Shown here one piece after another: positions 44,170 to 53,082 of a stretch of 64,000 nucleotides of DNA; the stretch's first letter is position 1, and each line of letters opens with the position of its first letter. The position numbers were made by a program, and so were the translations under genes. Source of the DNA: Allodiplogaster sudhausi (Eukaryota > Nematoda > Chromadorea > Rhabditida > Diplogasteridae). Location: the NCBI GenBank assembly GCA_945643635.1, contig CALZFC010000065.1, positions 1,826,501 through 1,890,500 on the forward strand. Direction: 5' to 3'. The notes under the pieces were generated by a model. The model was not told the origin of the DNA. It saw only the letters and a program-made list of their open reading frames with translations, and searched no databases.

Positions 44170-46371
44170 TTAGTCACGTCTGTAGCGCGCAGGCGGCTGC
44201 CTGTGGCGCGTCGATCTTCGGACTGGATGTCCGTCTGTCGTTGTCGGCATCTCGCGTGGGGTGTTCGACTTCTTGGTCTTCGGAGCTCGTGTTCTTGCAG
44301 TGCTCGACGAAGCATTATATTCTGGTTCGGCTTCCTCTGACTCTTCTTCGCTTTCCTTCTCGCTCTCTTGGAGGCACTCTGGATTCTTGTTCTTCTTCTT
44401 GGGCTCGTAGGTGCGCACATTATTCTTGTGGTGAAACTCGATCCTTCCGTCTTCTCCTCGGATCGAGATTCGCGGTCCTTGGACGTCGAGCACTTCGAAG
44501 GGCCCGTGAAGTCTCGGCGCCAGCTTGTTCTTTGGCGGTTGCCGCTTCCCCAGGACACGATCACCGGTCATGACCTGGCGTTTCGCCACATTGTGCTGCT
44601 GCTGATAGAGACGCTCTTGTTCTAGCTCGGCTACATTGAGCTTCTCTTTGACCAGCTTCCAGACGCTCTGCATGTTTGCCTTGAGCTTGTCTGTGTACGA
44701 GGGCTCCATGAAGAACTGGCAGTTCCAGGGATCGTTGCCATTATCTTCCGGAATCCTTGGTGTTCTGCCGAAGAGTGCTTCGAATGGTGATGTACCGATT
44801 GAACGGTTTGGAAGCGAGTTTATTGCGAAGATGACGAGCGCGAGGTGGATGTCCCAGTCGTCCTGCGTCTCGTTCACGTGGCTCTCCAGGATTTCTTCGA
44901 TCTGACGATTGAGACGCTCTACCAACCCATTGGTGGCATGGTTATACGGGGTCGATGTTGCATGGTCTATCTTCATGGTTCCGAGGAATTCTTGGAATTC
45001 GCCGGCGAGGAAGTTCGACCCCCGGTCGGTGACTATCATCTTCGGCGCTCCGTGCTTGCCGATCACTTCTTCCATGAAGGCGCGTTTCGACGGAGGTAGC
45101 GCGCTGGTCCTTGAGGGGACGGCGATGGCGAACCTGGTCAGCGCGTCACGCATGGAGAGGATGTATCGGTTGCCGTCGATTGTCTGGGGCAGGGGGCCCA
45201 GAATGTCGACGTGGAGACGCTCGAAGGGGAGACTGGGCTCCGGGAAGGTGCCAAGAGGCTTCTTGGTCTCTTCGTGGGAGAACGTCTTTCTCTTCCTGCA
45301 CTTCAGGCAGAGAGTGACTGCTTCTTCCACGTCCTTCTTCATTTCCGGCCAGTTGTATCTGCGCCGGATGCACGCGAGGGTGCGGTCGATGCCAGCGTGA
45401 GATGCTAGCATCGGGGATGAGTGGAAGTGTTCGACGATTTGCTTGACAATGGTCTCGTCGCGTGGAAGCATGACGATGTGAGGACTCAGTGAGTTCTTCG
45501 GCTTGCGGCAGAGCATTCCGTCGTGGAGCTCGTACCGTGCCTTGGTCTTCGTTCTGTTTGCTGACAGTGTTTTATTCTTGAGATCCTCGACAGCTTCCCT
45601 CATCCAGCTGGTCTTGCTCTGCAGTTCCAAGATTGTGTCCTTGGCGAGCATGTTGACGGGGACGTCAATCTCGTTGGCAGAGAGTGGCGGAGTTCTCTTG
45701 GTTGTCGTCTTGATGGTCTTCGGCTCCTTGGTTTCGTCCGGGGTGTACCGCGATAGTGCGTCTGCGATGTTATTCTCCCTCCCCGGCCGATATTTGATGG
45801 TCATATTATATTCCATCAGACACATCTGGTATCGCGCCAGGCGACCTTCGAGATCCTTCCTCTTGTGAAGGGCTTCAAGAGGCCTATGATCGACGATTGC
45901 TTGGCAGGGCACTCCAAGAATGTACGTTCTAAATTTCTTGGTTGCGAAGATGAGCGCGAGAGCTTCTGCCTCGATGGGAGGGTAGTTTCTCTCGGCTCCG
46001 ATTAGCTTCCTGCTGGCGTACGCGATTGGCCTTAGCGGATCTGTGTCCCTGGCGCTCTGAAGTAGAGCTGCTCCGATGGCAATAGACGAAGCGTCGCTCT
46101 CGATGATGAACGGGCGACCAGGAAGTGGAGCTGCCATCACGGGTGATGTTGAGATGGAGTTCTTGAGTTGCTGGAACGCGCGTTCGTGTTCATCAGTCCA
46201 ACAGAAGTCTTCATCCTTCTTAGTCAGCTCGTGAAATGGGGCGGCGATCTGTGCGAAGTTCTTGATGAATCGGCGCAGGTAGCTGCACATGCCGATGAAT
46301 GAGCGGATGGCAGTGATGGTAGTGGGCCTGGGGAAGTCGTTGATGGCCTGCACTTTCTGCTTGTTCGCCAT
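44170..46371 (-). CDS. pol: RNase H and integrase part of pol
   Basis: A 733-codon open frame (from an internal Met; the true reading enters from RT). RNase H occupies about residues 55-210, with Asp93 (ESDAS), Glu134, Asp161 and Asp204 as the acidic set. The integrase zinc module is at about 315-358 (HFH, ASHAG, CLKC). The catalytic core has Asp389 (HVDILGP), Asp449 (VTDRGSN) and Glu485 (VERLNRQ) with D-D-35-E spacing. The C-terminus is charged (EKESEEESEEAEPEY, then Arg-rich) without a clear chromodomain. It is colinear with the upstream RT frame: both lie in the same phase despite the intervening frame change. Integrates cDNA and degrades template RNA in the reverse-transcription cycle. 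Confidence 0.92.
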   Translation of the reverse strand: MANKQKVQAINDFPRPTTITAIRSFIGMCSYLRRFIKNFAQIAAPFHELTKKDEDFCWTDEHERAFQQLKNSISTSPVMAAPLPGRPFIIESDASSIAIGAALLQSARDTDPLRPIAYASRKLIGAERNYPPIEAEALALIFATKKFRTYILGVPCQAIVDHRPLEALHKRKDLEGRLARYQMCLMEYNMTIKYRPGRENNIADALSRYTPDETKEPKTIKTTTKRTPPLSANEIDVPVNMLAKDTILELQSKTSWMREAVEDLKNKTLSANRTKTKARYELHDGMLCRKPKNSLSPHIVMLPRDETIVKQIVEHFHSSPMLASHAGIDRTLACIRRRYNWPEMKKDVEEAVTLCLKCRKRKTFSHEETKKPLGTFPEPSLPFERLHVDILGPLPQTIDGNRYILSMRDALTRFAIAVPSRTSALPPSKRAFMEEVIGKHGAPKMIVTDRGSNFLAGEFQEFLGTMKIDHATSTPYNHATNGLVERLNRQIEEILESHVNETQDDWDIHLALVIFAINSLPNRSIGTSPFEALFGRTPRIPEDNGNDPWNCQFFMEPSYTDKLKANMQSVWKLVKEKLNVAELEQERLYQQQHNVAKRQVMTGDRVLGKRQPPKNKLAPRLHGPFEVLDVQGPRISIRGEDGRIEFHHKNNVRTYEPKKKNKNPECLQESEKESEEESEEAEPEYNASSSTARTRAPKTKKSNTPREMPTTTDGHPVRRSTRHRQPPARYRRD

Positions 46372-46575
46372 TGGAGATGGTGATTCCCAAGAAGGTGACT
46401 TCTTGCTTGGCGAATTCGCACTTTGAGAGCTTGGCCTTGAAACCGAAGTTGTGAAGTGCTTGCAGGAGTTCTGCCAGATCTTGGAAATGCTGTTCCATGC
46501 TGTCGCTTACGACAAGCAGGTCGTCGAGGTAGACAACCGTCGAGCCTTCACTCGCTGTTTGATGTGCTGGACTGC
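46372..46575 (-). pseudogene. RT active-site segment in shifted frame
   Basis: The conserved TVVYLDDLLVVSD motif and the following LSKCEFAKQEVTFLG segment lie in a different frame from both flanking parts. The frame changes at about 46545-46575 and again at about 46365-46375. The two shifts compensate, leaving the rest of pol in the starting frame. They could be small indels, or errors in the assembly. Confidence 0.75.
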
Positions 46576-48780
46576 TCGTTGGAAGGACGATGGTGCTCCG
46601 CAGAGACCCATGGGCATTCGTCTGAATTGATAAATGCCAGAGTCCGTCGCGAAGGCGGTGAGATGTCTGTCCTTTTTTCTGAGAGGGAGTTGGAAGAATC
46701 CAGCTTGGAGATCCATCTTGGTGAAGTAGACTGCGTTGGCAGCCAGGTCGACGACATCTTGGATGTTTGGAATGAGATAGAATTCCTTCACTGTTGCTGA
46801 GTTCAGCATTCTGTAGTCGACAGTGAATCTCCAAGTGCTATCTTTCTTCTTGACGAGAACGACTGGGCTCACGAATGCCGAGTCGCTTGGCTCGCTGACT
46901 CCTTCGTTGAGCAGATCTCTTACTTGCTTCTCGATTTCTTCCTTCTTCGACAGTGGGATGCGCTGAGTGCGTGGTCGGAGCGGTGGTTTGCTTTTGTCAA
47001 GCTCGATCTTGTGCTCGATCGGACCGTTGAAGCAACCCAGCTTATTGTCCCAGCTGTAGAAGGAATTCCGATGTTCAAGGATGATGCCGTGGAGTTTCTT
47101 GGCATGGTCACTTGGCAGAGTTGCAATTGCCTTCTCGACTTGTCGCAGAAATTCTTCTTTCTCGGGAAAGCTTGGTAGGTCAGACTCCCAGTCAGCTTCT
47201 GGGCTCGCTTCGTCGTTTCTTTGGCCTTCCGGGGTGATAGCAAAGATGTCTCCGACTGGAGTTTCTTCGTGGACGACCATTGGCATTGCATTGTGGTTGT
47301 GCACAGTGACGAAGGTTGTTGTCTGACCGGGAAGTGGATTGAAGATAAAGTTCTCAAAGCTCCACTCCGTCCGTTGGAATGGTGAGATCAAGAATTTCTG
47401 GTTGTCGTTGTGGTTGTCGAGAGTCATTGCAATCTTCACCTTGCCTTTGCTGTTCGCTTGGATGTGCGATCTCGAGGTGGTCTTGACTTGTCCGATGTGG
47501 ATCTTCTCTTCGTTGTAGCCATCACGCTTTACCAGTGGGATGATGACGCCTCCAAGGTGAAGTTCGTGTTTGTCTGGACGAAGGAGAGCTGGTCTTTCGC
47601 GTTCATCAAGGGCTCGCATCGTGTCCAGTCCGATCAGGGCTGCGGCTGGGCAGTCCTTGTCAGCGGCCACTTGGAATGTTTGCTTGAGATGTTCGTTGCC
47701 AATTCGGAGGTTCAGGTCGACTTCGGCTATGAAGTGAATCGGGGTGCCGTTTGCGGCGAAAGCCCTAGTGCTCGTTGGTCGGAATGAGCCTCCTTTGTCG
47801 ATCTTTTTGGCGAACGACAATCTGATGATGGAGATAGCGGCACCAGAGTCCCACAACGCCGTGACTCTGCGATCTTCGATTGAGATGGGAACATACGGAA
47901 GGTTGGCCGAACCTTCGTTGATGTTCGCGATAAAGCGGAAGATTTGCGCATTTTCCGGCAGAGATTGGTATCTGATGTTGTTGTGGAGACGTGCGCTATC
48001 TACTGGTGGCGCTGATGGAGCTGTCTTCTTGGTGGTGGCGGGTTCTGACGTGGTACTGTTGACTACCGTTGTGCTGTTGATGTTCATCAGAGGAAGTCCG
48101 GTTACTGCTGTGGTCATGGAACGGAAGATGTAAAATTTGGCTAGAAATCCGATGATGACGACGAGAATCACTACGCCTAGTGCTATTCCAACGATGACGA
48201 CGACCTTCGTTGTGAAGAAGGATGTGATGATTGAGATGCCGTCTCGGACTGCAGCAGATGAATTCTCCAGGCCTTCCTTGATGAGTTCAGCGTTAGACTT
48301 GGCGGCTGGTGGCCCTCTGCTTGCGTCACGCCCGACGATGTTGAGGAATCGGCAGTCGATTACAGTATGGACTGTCGTCAGATCTTGAGTGCCAGGAACA
48401 ATGAAGAGGGTGTCGTTCTTGTTCGTGATGACGGAAACTTGTCCGTAGCACACGCCCTTGATCTCCTTGCTACGGATGATTTCTTTTATCTGCACAGAGT
48501 CGCACTTGGTGATCTTGATGATGTTGTGTCCGACGAATTGAGCGGCAACGTCTTCTCGTCCGAGGATGGTTCTGATGCCGACGGTGGCGTCAATGCGAGT
48601 GAGAGCCTTCCAGATTGAGATTTGTCGGTTCTGAATCTCACAGATCGTCTGAAATGCCGTGTTGAAGAGCTGTTTTGATTCTTCACGGATTATCTCGCTC
48701 GCATAGTTGATCTTCTGGTTGATGTTCATGTCCGTTAGCCTTCTTCTCATGTTTTCTTCACCATCGTAGAAAGCTTTCAT
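46507..48780 (-). CDS. Membrane segment, protease and N-terminal RT
   Basis: A 757-codon open frame from an internal Met. Residues 1-190 look extracellular: helical at the start, with Cys at about 47, 93, 111 and 143 and sequons such as NDT and NSS. Residues about 193-219 form one strongly hydrophobic membrane helix (VVVIVGIALGVVILVVIIGF), followed by a Ser/Thr-rich part. The aspartic protease motif is WDSGAAISII (Asp311), in a domain of about residues 280-390. RT begins at about residue 590 (TQRIPLSKKEEIEKQ) and includes VDYRMLNS, FTKMDLQAGFFQL and MPMGLCGAPSSF before the frame is lost. A membrane-anchored glycoprotein-like C-terminus directly fused in frame to protease is unusual. No stop lies between 48996 and 48780, so this reading joins the ORF upstream apart from one UGA. 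Confidence 0.85.
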   Translation of the reverse strand: MKAFYDGEENMRRRLTDMNINQKINYASEIIREESKQLFNTAFQTICEIQNRQISIWKALTRIDATVGIRTILGREDVAAQFVGHNIIKITKCDSVQIKEIIRSKEIKGVCYGQVSVITNKNDTLFIVPGTQDLTTVHTVIDCRFLNIVGRDASRGPPAAKSNAELIKEGLENSSAAVRDGISIITSFFTTKVVVIVGIALGVVILVVIIGFLAKFYIFRSMTTAVTGLPLMNINSTTVVNSTTSEPATTKKTAPSAPPVDSARLHNNIRYQSLPENAQIFRFIANINEGSANLPYVPISIEDRRVTALWDSGAAISIIRLSFAKKIDKGGSFRPTSTRAFAANGTPIHFIAEVDLNLRIGNEHLKQTFQVAADKDCPAAALIGLDTMRALDERERPALLRPDKHELHLGGVIIPLVKRDGYNEEKIHIGQVKTTSRSHIQANSKGKVKIAMTLDNHNDNQKFLISPFQRTEWSFENFIFNPLPGQTTTFVTVHNHNAMPMVVHEETPVGDIFAITPEGQRNDEASPEADWESDLPSFPEKEEFLRQVEKAIATLPSDHAKKLHGIILEHRNSFYSWDNKLGCFNGPIEHKIELDKSKPPLRPRTQRIPLSKKEEIEKQVRDLLNEGVSEPSDSAFVSPVVLVKKKDSTWRFTVDYRMLNSATVKEFYLIPNIQDVVDLAANAVYFTKMDLQAGFFQLPLRKKDRHLTAFATDSGIYQFRRMPMGLCGAPSSFQRAVQHIKQRVKARRLSTSTTCLS

Positions 48781-48996
48781 CAGTTGAATGTGGCTTTCTG
48801 TGCCAATGCTACCTTCTTCGGCTCCTCGGGAAGTTCGAGTGCGATTCAGTTGCGCGATGGGCCTCGGCCTTGCTCTTTCGTCGGAAAATGGAGGTGGAGT
48901 AGTCGTCGATGTGGTGGGTCTTCGGTATGCCAGATCTTCGAGTTCTCTGTCAGATGGTCTTGCCGTAGTCGTTGGAGAAAACGTGTGCTCAGAGAA

Positions 48997-49821
48997 TCAT
49001 GTTCTTGCGATTTCTTGCGACATGTTGTAGATCTGAGAGAAGTGGGGAAAGGTGAGGACGGCGCCTCCAGTTGTCAGATGTGGAGGGGTGGTGAAGCAAG
49101 GATAGAGATGGTCAGCAAGCTTCTCGTTAGAGAACGTGAATGCGCTTTGAGTGCTTGCCATTACTACCTGCTTATCACTGACAAGTGCGTTAGCAGTCAT
49201 TGCCTTCATGAAGGAACAACGACTATGCGCAGGCTCTTGTCTCTCCCAGATCATCGTGCTCTTGTCGTTCGTGCATGAGAGCTCGTCCACACGACATCCG
49301 TTCTTGTTGGTCATCAGAGAACTGATTATGGTTTCGTCTTTGCCGATGGTTCCACCGACTCCTTTCTCCAGGATGAATTGCTCTTGCGTTTCGCAGGCGA
49401 TACCAGGAGCGATGTGGCGAGATGGATAGTTGTCCACCCATTCCGTGAGCCAGATGTTCGGAGCAGTGTTGTTGGAGAGCAAAGGCTTGCTATTCCATTG
49501 CTTGTTCTCAGCTGCTTTCCGACAATCTTCAGCTGTGGGTGGTTGGTGGTGGCTCGTTGCTTGTGTTGATGACCAGTCAGTTGCAATCCACAGAAAGTAG
49601 TTGGCGCACTGCACGTATTTCTCAATAGTGCAAAGATACGCGGTGAATTCTCGGTAGGTTTCGTTTCGGACGAAGACGTTGGTGAGGATGGGAACTACTG
49701 CACTCGGATTGTTCGGCGTGCAGTCTCTGATTGCAGGAGGGGTGATGAGGACACCGCCTGCATCGGGACGACAGATCTGCAGTCCGGACGCGGCTTGGAT
49801 AACTGTGACGACGATGGCCAT
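48997..49821 (-). CDS. Glycoprotein-like ectodomain between Gag and Pol
   Basis: 274 codons from the Met at 49821 to UGA 48997-48999. The N-terminus is hydrophobic and signal-like (FFMAIVVTVIQAASG). The body has about ten Cys and three N-glycosylation sequons (NET, NNT, NMS), and reads like an extracellular surface subunit. After the UGA the same frame stays open through a Pro/Thr-rich linker into the membrane-anchored segment of the next entry. Together they look like an envelope-type glycoprotein (ectodomain plus anchor). By eye, the block around ATVGIRTILGREDVAAQFVG in the next ORF recalls mononegavirus/chuvirus-type glycoproteins, but this is an unverified impression. Retroviral-like envelopes normally lie after pol. 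Confidence 0.6.
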   Translation of the reverse strand: MAIVVTVIQAASGLQICRPDAGGVLITPPAIRDCTPNNPSAVVPILTNVFVRNETYREFTAYLCTIEKYVQCANYFLWIATDWSSTQATSHHQPPTAEDCRKAAENKQWNSKPLLSNNTAPNIWLTEWVDNYPSRHIAPGIACETQEQFILEKGVGGTIGKDETIISSLMTNKNGCRVDELSCTNDKSTMIWERQEPAHSRCSFMKAMTANALVSDKQVVMASTQSAFTFSNEKLADHLYPCFTTPPHLTTGGAVLTFPHFSQIYNMSQEIART

Positions 49822-49872
49822 GAAGAAATAGGCTGCAGCGCGTCCGCCGCCTCCTCTTCCTCTGTAGCCACC

Positions 49873-50820
49873 TCAGTCTCCTCTGGTGCCTCGGCCTCCT
49901 CTGGCTCCCCTTCCTCTGCGATTTCCTCTGTCTGCGTTGAAGTTGTTGCCGTAGTTGTGGTTGTAGCCGTTGTAGCCGAATCCATTGTTGCTGTAGTTGT
50001 TGTTGCCATAGTTGGTGTTGCCGTAGCCGTTGCGAGAGTAGTTACCACGGAATGGGCTCCTCGGGCGACCTCGGAATCCGCGGGGTGAGGTGCTTCGATG
50101 ACGAGAGGAGCTTCTGAAGTTTCTGTCTCGGCTCTGGCTTCGGCGGCGATCGTCGCGTTGGACGTGGATGTTGGACACTGCCTGGGTGAGGCGTTCAATA
50201 GAGTCCAGCATCTGGGACTCTCCAGTGTCGGCAAAGTTGACAGTCTTCACTTCACGCCGACGATTCGCCTTGCCAAGAATGGCTTCGAGGTGCTTTGCCT
50301 TGTTGACGGCGTTCTTGTATGTTCCAGGCATTGTCTTCTCGACTTCGAGCTGGAGAGGGTCCTTGAGACCAGCCAGGAACAGTTTGAGCATCCGATCTTC
50401 TCGCTTCGCCTTGTCTGGGATGGCTCTGCGAGCGAGAGCTTCGAGCCGGTTGGCGAAACAGGCGACAGATTCGTGTGTCTGTCGGTATGCCTCGAGTTCG
50501 ACTTCGATCGCCAGAAGGTCTGCTGCGCTTCCTCCGAGCTCGGCCTTCAGAGCCATGACGAATTCTTCCCAGTTGTTATCGCTTGTTCGCAACTCATCCG
50601 AGATGTTCTGCGCCTTGGCTCGCTCTTCTCCTCTCAAGGCTGAGAGCGCCACGAACTTGGCGATGGCGATGGAAGGCAACAGGGCTTGAAGGTGGTCCGC
50701 GAGTCGAAAGTTGAAGTCTCCGAATGTCTCCTTCAGCGGGTTGTACGGCTCCAGCTGTAGCGCTCGTTGAAGTCGTTGCTCTTCCAACATGGATTGCTGG
50801 ATACCAATGAACTGCTCCAT
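49873..50820 (-). CDS. gag: Gag-like structural protein
   Basis: 315 codons, starting MEQFIGIQQSMLEEQ. The first 190 residues are helical and resemble a Ty3/gypsy capsid (FGDFNFRLADHLQALLP, AYRQTHESVACFANRLEAL, RMLKLFLAGLKDPLQLEV). The tail is Arg/Ser-rich, then Gly/Asn/Tyr-rich and RGG-like, with no CCHC zinc knuckle, so RNA binding is probably by the basic RGG tail. It ends at UGA 49873-49875. The same frame continues open (GGYRGRGGGGR-type sequence) into the glycoprotein-like ORF, so the RGG tail itself straddles the stop. Confidence 0.85.
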   Translation of the reverse strand: MEQFIGIQQSMLEEQRLQRALQLEPYNPLKETFGDFNFRLADHLQALLPSIAIAKFVALSALRGEERAKAQNISDELRTSDNNWEEFVMALKAELGGSAADLLAIEVELEAYRQTHESVACFANRLEALARRAIPDKAKREDRMLKLFLAGLKDPLQLEVEKTMPGTYKNAVNKAKHLEAILGKANRRREVKTVNFADTGESQMLDSIERLTQAVSNIHVQRDDRRRSQSRDRNFRSSSRHRSTSPRGFRGRPRSPFRGNYSRNGYGNTNYGNNNYSNNGFGYNGYNHNYGNNFNADRGNRRGRGARGGRGTRGD

Positions 50821-52821
50821 GTTGGCCGATGAGGAGGGTCGGCGATGAAGCCGGCCTTCTCTTGACGAGATCTTCAGAGGCGATGTGAACGACCGAAGGG
50901 ACGCGGGTGAGGCAGACTAACAATATTGACAATTAAATGAATGAGTGAGATGGAATGAATAATAAAAAATTAAAACAGTTTTCTGGCAATTTTTGCTAGA
51001 AATATCCTGAAAATATTGGATTGTTCTCCGTGTATAAAAAGACAGGGAGGTTGGAAAAAGGAAAACAAGAAACAAACTTTTGAATGTTAAATGAAACTAA
51101 GGAAATTTGTAAAAGTATTCTGTGTGTATTATATGAAAAGAAAAAGGCAAACAAGAAACAAACTTTTAAATGTTAAATGAAATTAAGGAAAGTTGGAAAA
51201 GTATTCCGTGTGTAATATATGAAACAATGAAAAATAAAAAAAATTTAAAAATAAACTGAAAGGGAAAATTTGATTCAAAAAAATATAAAACGAAAACTGG
51301 CAATGGACTTAGTAAGTTGGCCAGAATATAAGAATTTTTTCACCGACTATATAATTTAATATAATAAGCACGGATTCAAATGATATTTAATGAAAATTAG
51401 AATAGTAATTGTTACCGGATTTGTAGAGTTGCGGTGGCGGGTTGGGTGCAATGAAGAACAGGAAGCTGCGTGCGGGTGGTTGCTGCGCTTGCTCGAGGTC
51501 AGAATGACCGGGTGGGGCAGAGGGTGGTTGGGGCCTAATTAATGAGAGATATGGATAGAGAAAGAAAGAAAGGAAGATCTAGCTAGGTGGAGATTGTTGA
51601 CGATTTTCCCTGCCAGCTGAACTGGCTGGTATGCAAATGTTGTGTGCGCCGTCTAATCTGACAGGCGCACTGAGCCTAATATCATCAATCTTGACCTAGT
51701 TGGAGGCAGCGGGCAGCAGCGAGAGTAAATGAGACGAGAAAGATATAAGATACATATGAGATAGAGTAAGTTAGACAGAGAAAGAGAGAAAATGTGGCTC
51801 TCTGTTGTTTACTCTGTGTGCCTCTAATGCCTGGTGGCTGATAGTCAAATGAGAGATTCGATCGGCTGCGACCGGGTACTCTCGGCCATAGGCAATTAAT
51901 CAAGGCCAGCGGCGTAGAGATAGAGAGAGAGTGTGTACGCCTGCATCAGAGAAAAAAACAACGAGAGATAATAGAGAGAGATGTTGAGAAATATACATAC
52001 AGATATATAGAAATATACATACATATAGCAATTTGTACGACATATATATAAATAAGAGAGGATGAGAGAGGGATAGGATACCAGCACTGTAAACAAAACA
52101 AGAAAAAACAAATACCCGAAACAGTGCTGGTTGCACTTCTACAAAACGGCTTAGGCGGAACGAGCATACACATTTCTCTAAAGGTACTCCAGCCAGCGTG
52201 GAATGAACGTCACACTTTTACCTCTATTTTAGCTATCCTAATCGTATCCATCAAAGCTAATTGGTAGAGAGATTGCCCGCTATCACCAAAATAAAACCCA
52301 GTTGCTAACTCCGTTTGCCTATCCTAGTTTGGACTATAGAGAGACTGATATATGAATTCGAGGGCGGTAAGCGCCATCCCAGGCTACCGCCTTGCCTAGC
52401 CACTGTAGGAGGAGAGGAACTACAGTGGATACAGCTACCTTGGGGGCCCTCGTCTGCTCTATGGGGATTCTAGGATGGTGGTGCCCAGCCTTGCAGCTCC
52501 CCGTGCTGCAAGTTACTATCCACTTGGGTCACTCTCAAAAGGTGGGACGTGCTACCACCGGCAAATAACGCTTACCTTATAACCAAATAAACGGAGTCAT
52601 TCCAAAACACGAAACATGCTACTGGGGGGTGACTAGTTAACTCAGACAATCTAACCTAGAACCTAGGAGTGTGAGTTCACCGGCTAGAGGCTCAAGAGTT
52701 CACTAGATTATGTTAGTCCTTGTGAACAAGTATAGTTTAAATATTAAAAATTTTGAATGAAATAATTTTTGGTAAAAAAAATTAATTTACTTGTTCACTG
52801 GGCTTCCCTCTTGCCCCTGCG
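50821..52821 (-). other. Long untranslated leader of the LTR element
   Basis: About 2 kb between the primer binding site and gag. No coding potential is recognised. It holds A-rich repeats near 51050-51250, which include a direct repeat of AAACAAGAAACAAACTTTT. Confidence 0.6.
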
Positions 52822-52846
52822 GCAAGAGTTCGACCCGGGACCTCCA
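52822..52846 (-). promoter_or_regulatory. Primer binding site
   Basis: Directly next to the 5' LTR. The minus strand reads TGGAGGTCCCGGGTCGAACT, which starts with TGG as needed to pair with a tRNA CCA end, and contains a GGTCGAAC T-arm-like complement. The tRNA species is not determined. Confidence 0.65.
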
Positions 52847-53082
52847 TGTAAGAAGCCAGGCCGCCTAAAGCCTGACTCCTCATCTAGATCTATCAATGTG
52901 TAATTACCGACCTGATAATATGCCTCCTGGCTTGCGGTCGGTGCTCGAACCAGCCGCCCTGCAGTCGTGCAGAGCCCCTCTCTGGCGCGCCCTCTCCCGA
53001 GGGGGCGGAGCGTAGAGAGGGAGAGAGAGTGTGCGGCCGTTAGGCGGCCGAGAGAGTGTATGTGGGTGCGCGGGTTTCAACA
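52847..53082 (-). repeat. 5' LTR
   Basis: 236 bp, same length as the other LTR, with four substitutions between them (at the bases corresponding to ATGCCTCC/ATGAATCC, CAGCCGCC/CAGCCTCC and GCGCCCTC/GCGCTCTC). Confidence 0.93.

Noticed and set aside
43785..44564. 259-codon minus-strand frame overlapping the pol end
   Set aside because: Arg/Ser-rich shadow of the integrase tail that crosses the LTR boundary; no domain, wrong phase to pol.
45503..45868. Plus-strand frames of 100-180 codons opposite gag and pol
   Set aside because: They are antisense to well-supported retroelement ORFs and have no motifs.
49695..50234. 179-codon minus-strand Thr/Ala/Glu-rich frame
   Set aside because: It overlaps the RGG tail of gag in another frame and reflects its repetitive codons.
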